Assembly: GCF_013167955.1 (NCBI RefSeq)
Contig: NZ_BLWF01000002.1
Span: 537,185 to 601,184 of the forward strand
Source: Thermanaeromonas sp. C210
GTDB lineage: Bacteria; Bacillota; DSM-521; Neomoorellales; Neomoorellaceae
Reading direction: 5' to 3'
Length of the DNA: 64,000 nt
In this document: one piece after another, positions 60,561 to 64,000 of the stretch
Numbering within the stretch: the stretch's first letter is position 1
Layout of the letters: each line of letters starts with the position of its first letter
The notes under the pieces: generated by a model
The model's input: the letters and a program-made list of their open reading frames with translations, nothing else
The model's database searches: none
What the model was told of the DNA's origin: nothing
Program-made: the position numbers and the translations under genes

Positions 60561-60633
60561 CCTTAACACCTCTTCTTCTGCCTGGATTATATCCTTCCCG
60601 GCCGTCCCGCGCAACCTAGGCGCTACCTGAGTT

Positions 60634-60884
60634 ATCCCCACTTTTTGCGGGAGAGGCCTGCCTTGGCTTGAAAGCGAGGGACTAAACCCGAGGGGCTGCC
60701 GAACTTCACGAGGTCGAAAGCGGAGGCGGACCCGAGGCCGTGGACGGCCGAAGCCGGCAATTGAGACGGGAGGTCGGATTTGCCGGGAAGTCCGCCTTAA
60801 GCTTATAGGCTGAGTGATAGTTTGGCCCGCGAGGATTTCCAGAGGGAGGGAAAGCCTAGCAGACCCAGGCTCGAAAGTGGGGAT
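60634..60884 (+). repeat. structured repeat element, copy A (unassigned)
   Basis: 251 nt on the plus strand, upstream of and divergent from selA. It is closed by an 11-bp stem ATCCCCACTTT (60634-60644) / AAAGTGGGGAT (60874-60884). Inner helices: GGCGGAC/GTCCGCC (60725-60731 with 60790-60796), CCGGCAA/TTGCCGG (60754-60760 with 60780-60786), and the hairpin GGCCG-TGGA-CGGCC (60736-60749). Copy B has different bases at both sides of the two inner helices but keeps the pairing. CTGAGTTATCCCC (60627-60639) also recurs, same strand, at 55855-55867. Function unknown. Confidence 0.85.
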
Positions 60885-60965
60885 GCAACGGGGATGCGCC
60901 CGGAGCAGTACACCGGAACAGGCTTTCCCGACTGCCGCGTGAGGGAGGGGATCGTCAACAGGCCC

Positions 60966-62129
60966 TCACGCCAGGGGCCGGGCACCTTGGGGAGTTACCA
61001 CGTAAGTCTCTTCTAGTCCCACCGCCCCCTGGCCGGGAAATACGAATTTGGGCTCTATGGCGATCACCATGCCGGCGGCTAGAACGGTCCTGTCCCCGCG
61101 GGCCAAGACCGGCCACTCGTTGAGCTCCAGCCCTACGCCGTGGCCGATGTATGCCGCCTGTTTGCCCCAGCCCATGAAATGCTCGCCCAGACCGGCCTCG
61201 CGAGCCTTACGAACTGCCAGGTCGTAAAGCTCTCCTGCCGTGACGCCGGGCCTGGCCCGCTCCGCCACCAGGGCGGCTATTTCTTCTGCCACTTTCTGGG
61301 CCCGGAGAAGCTCCGCCGGTGTCGACCCGGCAAAATACACTTTGGTCTTGTCCACCAGGTAGTCGCCGTAGACCCCCGCGTAATCGATGAGCAGGGGCTC
61401 CCCGGCCTGCCATACGCGGGTACCGGCCCCCAGAGGATATAGGGCGGATAGGCCGCGCCCGGTGAGTGTCCAAGGATAGCCGGCGGCGTAGGCCGCGTGG
61501 GGGCCGGCGGCCACCAGGCCTATGGGGAGCCCCTGCTCGTACCCCCGGTACCGCACCCGGCCCTGGTGCCCGCGGCGCCGGGCGTAACCTTCCAGATCAG
61601 CCGCAATTTCCAGCTCGGTCATCCCCGGAACTATCTTTTCTTCGATGTACTGGAAAACCTCTTTATGTTGAGCGGCGGAATGCCGCAGGGCGGCCAGCTC
61701 CGGCTCGGATTTAACCATGCGTAAGGAGCGCAACTCCCCGCTGATGTCCTCCCACTGGACCTCCGGGAATACCTGCCGGTAGCGGGAAAAAAGCTTCCAG
61801 GATATTACATCCATCTCGGTACCCAGGCGTAGCAGGCGGCGGTACCCGAGATCCGCCAGGTGCAGGGGGATCTCCCGGAAGTTTGCCAGGGGTATGACCG
61901 TGTCCCACACTGTTTCTCTCCGGGCCCGAGCTTCGTCTTGGTATACCAGCAGACAGGGTTCGCCCGCCTGGGGGACGAAGAGATGGGCCTCCTGGGCCGT
62001 GCCGGTGAGGTAGAAGAGGTCTGCGGCCTGGAAGAGGAGGGCGCCGTCGAGGCCCCTGTCGCAGAGCCTCTCCTGGAATAGGGTCAGCCTCCGGCCGAAT
62101 TCTTCGCGAAGCATCTTCGGGATTTCCAT
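60966..62129 (-). CDS. M24-family metallopeptidase (Xaa-Pro aminopeptidase type)
   Basis: 387 residues from the ATG at 62129 (MEIPKMLREEFGRRL); the open frame continues to 62249 without family similarity, and the start could also be 62114. A creatinase-like N-terminal domain (about 1-150) is followed by the pita-bread catalytic fold. Metal ligands: Asp in LLIDYAGVYGDYLVDKTKV, His in YIGHGVGLELNEWP, Glu in IAIEPKFVFPG and GLEETYVV. A cytosolic dipeptidase or proline-specific peptidase is likely; substrate unknown. Confidence 0.92.
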   Translation of the reverse strand: MEIPKMLREEFGRRLTLFQERLCDRGLDGALLFQAADLFYLTGTAQEAHLFVPQAGEPCLLVYQDEARARRETVWDTVIPLANFREIPLHLADLGYRRLLRLGTEMDVISWKLFSRYRQVFPEVQWEDISGELRSLRMVKSEPELAALRHSAAQHKEVFQYIEEKIVPGMTELEIAADLEGYARRRGHQGRVRYRGYEQGLPIGLVAAGPHAAYAAGYPWTLTGRGLSALYPLGAGTRVWQAGEPLLIDYAGVYGDYLVDKTKVYFAGSTPAELLRAQKVAEEIAALVAERARPGVTAGELYDLAVRKAREAGLGEHFMGWGKQAAYIGHGVGLELNEWPVLARGDRTVLAAGMVIAIEPKFVFPGQGAVGLEETYVVTPQGARPLA

Positions 62130-62238
62130 GGACCTTGCAGCAACTCCTTTGGGTGCATAATCTGGGTCGTAGAGGATAAAAGCTATAACTAGTATCCGCC
62201 TGAGGAAACTAACATAAGAAATGAAGGAGGGAACCCCA

Positions 62239-62691
62239 GTGGAGATCACACCCTGGCGGCCTTGGCGTCAGAGGTCACCCTGGCCTTTGCGGGAACTGGT
62301 GGCCTGGCCGGAGGAGGTAATGCGCAATTGGTTTGGTGGCTGGGCGGGTAATCTATGGGAAACCGGGCCTCGCCTGGACCTTTACCAGACCGACAAAGAA
62401 GTGGTAGTGACGGCGGAGCTGCCCGGCCTCGTATCCAAGGATGATGTAGAGATAACCGCTACCGAAAACAGCCTCTCCATCCGGGGCGAGGTACGCCGGA
62501 CCCAAGAGGCAGCCGAACAGGACTACCACCGCTCAGAGCGTTTTTACGGCACCTTTGCACGTACTATCAGCCTGCCAGCCGAGGTGGATCCGGAAAGGGC
62601 GACTGCCTCCTACAGGAACGGAATCCTGGAGATCCGCATCCCCAAGGCCGCCCAGCAGCGCCAAAGGCGCATCCCCATCGACCTCCATTAA
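62239..62691 (+). CDS. Hsp20-family small heat-shock protein
   Basis: 150 residues from the GTG at 62239, with GAAGGAGGG about eight bases upstream; an ATG at 62221 is in frame but contains that RBS. The alpha-crystallin domain is clear (RLDLYQTDKEVVVTAELPGLVSKDDVEITATENSLSIRGE, then FYGTFARTISLPAEVDPERATASYRNGILEIRIPK) with C-terminal IPI motif (RRIPIDLH). The only plus-strand gene outside the accessory region. An ATP-independent holdase. No CIRCE element is seen upstream. Confidence 0.95.
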   Translation: MEITPWRPWRQRSPWPLRELVAWPEEVMRNWFGGWAGNLWETGPRLDLYQTDKEVVVTAELPGLVSKDDVEITATENSLSIRGEVRRTQEAAEQDYHRSERFYGTFARTISLPAEVDPERATASYRNGILEIRIPKAAQQRQRRIPIDLH

Positions 62692-62695
62692 CAGT

Positions 62696-62727
62696 GGTCC
62701 CCAGCAAGAACCCTCTTGCTGGGGACC
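62696..62727. terminator. perfect hairpin between convergent hsp20 and GerMN genes
   Basis: A 14-bp perfect stem GGTCCCCAGCAAGA / TCTTGCTGGGGACC with a four-base loop, five bases after the hsp20 stop and 14 before the GerMN stop. Little U-tract on either side, but the position suggests bidirectional termination. Confidence 0.65.
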
Positions 62728-62740
62728 CCGCTGCAGCCAT

Positions 62741-63757
62741 CTAGTGGTAAACCACATTCAGGTGCTCCGGCCGGGGCAGGGGATCCCTGATGGGCGTACC
62801 TTCCGGTAGATATTCCCTTTTTTCTCCTTCGATCAACAGCTGGACCTTATGGATAGAAGGAAATTGGGTCAGGGTCCAGAGCAGGGAATCGACGAAGAGG
62901 GTTTCCATGGTGGTCCCCCCGCCGTAACCCACTGCCTCCTTGCTCAGGTCTACCACCGCTACCCCGTCCTGTACGGCTAAATGGAGCAGCTTGGTTCCCG
63001 GCCAGACCGTGGGCAGCAGACCGCTGTCTTTGGGGGGACCGGCCAAAAGGGCCTCCACCGCCGCCCTGGGCAAATCTTTTTCGCCGTTGCCGGGGGCGGC
63101 TACGGTGACCGGAACCAGATGAAGGGCCTGCTCATCGCTGAAATACACCTGGACGGAACCCTCCTGCCCTTCCCCTTGGACAAGGCTGTTAATAGCGGGT
63201 GGGCGTTTGATGGTTCCCTCCAGTTTAATCCCCGCCAACTCGGGGATATTCTGGCCTTCCACCATAACTTTGACCCCTTCGATACCCTGTACTTCCGTCA
63301 GGGTGAGCACCAGGGAACGCAGGGCCAATTCTGCTTCCCGGGCGTCTTTGATCTTTAACAGATCGCTGGTGAAATCCACATAGGCGGTCTTCTCACCTGT
63401 CAGGGCGTAAACCTCCCGCAGCTTGACGCCTTCGGGCATGGTGGGGTTCAAGCCGTCTTCCGGGGGACCAGCCAGGAGCTTTTCTACGGCCGTCTTGGCG
63501 ACTTCCCGGGTGGGATTAATGCTTATGGTCACCGGCACCAGGTAGCGCCCATCGGAAGTAGCATAATAGACCAATACCTGGGCCAGCTCCTTGTCGTACA
63601 AGAGAGGCCGTGTCTGCTGCACAGGGCCAGGTGCCGGAGCGGCCTCTGTTGTGGCCTTACGCCCGCAACCCGGGCTCCACAGTAGGGCTAGGGCCAAAAA
63701 CAGCACAGAGGCCACACGCCAACCTCGCGCCTTTTTCCTCCCGGTCCCGACTGACAT
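62741..63757 (-). CDS. lipoprotein with two GerMN domains
   Basis: 338 residues. The signal peptide SVLFLALALLWSPGC ends in a lipobox-like cysteine. Two GerMN repeats follow: first (about 60-180) with LVPVTISINPTREVAKTAVEKLLAGPPEDGLNPTMPEGVKLREVYALTGEKTAYVDFT, second (about 205-325) with LVPVTVAAPGNGEKDLPRAAVEALLAGPPKDSGLLPTVWPGTKLLHLAVQDGVAVVDLS. GerM-type proteins act in sporulation and germination at the forespore membrane. The specific role is inferred from the family. Confidence 0.9.
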   Translation of the reverse strand: MSVGTGRKKARGWRVASVLFLALALLWSPGCGRKATTEAAPAPGPVQQTRPLLYDKELAQVLVYYATSDGRYLVPVTISINPTREVAKTAVEKLLAGPPEDGLNPTMPEGVKLREVYALTGEKTAYVDFTSDLLKIKDAREAELALRSLVLTLTEVQGIEGVKVMVEGQNIPELAGIKLEGTIKRPPAINSLVQGEGQEGSVQVYFSDEQALHLVPVTVAAPGNGEKDLPRAAVEALLAGPPKDSGLLPTVWPGTKLLHLAVQDGVAVVDLSKEAVGYGGGTTMETLFVDSLLWTLTQFPSIHKVQLLIEGEKREYLPEGTPIRDPLPRPEHLNVVYH

Positions 63758-63843
63758 ATCTTCTTTCCACTCCTTTCCGGCCCTGGATGATAGATATCTT
63801 TCGACAGATAACCTGCGAATCCTGCCAGAAAGGGCCTCTTGCT

Positions 63844-64000
63844 TTAAATTTGGCGGCCAAGCTTGTTAAAGCACTGCCGGATCGCGCCGGCCACCAGCAG
63901 CAACAGGACGACATAACCGAAGAAGGGATAGAGGTAGGCTACGAGGCGGGCAAAGCCCAGGCCCGAAGCGGGCAGGGCCAGGCCGACGATTATCAAGCCC
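63844..64000 (-). CDS. membrane protein, C-terminal part (window edge)
   Basis: The last 51 codons of a frame ending at 63844: GLIIVGLALPASGLGFARL, VAYLYPFFGYVVLLLLVAGAIRQCFNKL. Two hydrophobic helices and a short basic tail. The YPxFGY-VVLLLLV pattern recalls YkvI-like membrane proteins, but too little is present for assignment. About 85 bp separates it from the GerMN gene. Confidence 0.6.
   Translation of the reverse strand, partial: GLIIVGLALPASGLGFARLVAYLYPFFGYVVLLLLVAGAIRQCFNKLGRQI

Noticed and set aside
60561-60965. selC (tRNA-Sec) upstream of selA
   Set aside because: I looked on both strands for a long acceptor arm and a TTCAAAT-type anticodon loop with UCA; none is present. The conserved sequence there is the repeat element, which has no tRNA fold.
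60803-61016. Small proteins encoded within the repeat copies (for example one containing AREDFQREGKPSR)
   Set aside because: A similar reading (AREGFWSQRKPSR) exists in copy B, but starts and stops are not shared and the changes follow base pairing rather than codon position.

Overview
The window looks like a chromosomal segment of a thermophilic, anaerobic, GC-rich Firmicute of the Moorella type. Evidence: Gram-positive ribosomal gene order with zinc-type S14, L24 and L33; a bacterial SelA/SelB pair with a 634-residue SelB (the length I recall for the structurally studied Moorella thermoacetica protein); a T-box serine operon; sporulation-type GerMN and LysM proteins; strong RBSs with many GTG/TTG starts. 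The genus is an inference from proteins, not a database match.

Layout. 1-22.8 kb (minus strand): adk (cut by the edge), secY, the spc and S10 ribosomal operons, tuf, fusA, rpsG, rpsL, an L7Ae-type protein, rpoC and rpoB. 22.9-42.1 kb: accessory DNA, mostly plus strand. It holds an eroded ISNCY-type element, a GntR-controlled ABC transporter (minus), an HlyD-ABC-TetR efflux operon ending in a ferritin-like gene, a complete DDE insertion sequence, an Rrf2-cydAB-cydDC aerobic-defence cluster, and a 1015-residue YgfK-like flavin/Fe-S oxidoreductase (minus). 42.2-45.8 kb (minus): rplL, rplJ with its L10 leader, rplA, rplK, nusG, secE, rpmG. The usual rplJL-rpoBC junction is therefore split by about 19.5 kb, and rpoBC has its own promoter and a hairpin leader. 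45.9-50.8 kb: mgtE, an unexplained GC-rich non-coding stretch, doxX and a NarL/LiaR-type two-component pair. 50.8-55.8 kb: serS, serA and a class V aminotransferase headed by a T-box whose UGGC bulge fits a tRNA with discriminator G, such as tRNA-Ser. 56.1-60.6 kb: selA-selB-DUF1848-lysM. 60.9-64 kb: an M24 peptidase, hsp20 (plus), a two-GerMN lipoprotein, and the 3' end of a membrane-protein gene.

The most unusual signal is a pair of roughly 250-nt diverged copies of one structured element (55855-56115 on minus, 60634-60884 on plus). They lie in inverted orientation on either side of the selA-selB-DUF1848-lysM cassette. They share long exact blocks, and two internal helices show compensatory base changes between copies, which indicates selection on an RNA (or DNA hairpin) fold rather than a decayed gene. 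I recognise no known RNA family in it.

Other points: a repeated ATAAACTATACC site before both rrf2 and cydA; a near-ideal promoter/operator for the GntR regulator; mutually exclusive hairpins in the rpoB leader; and a four-cysteine insertion in EF-Tu. No tRNA, rRNA or CRISPR array was found, and selC (tRNA-Sec) is not beside selAB.
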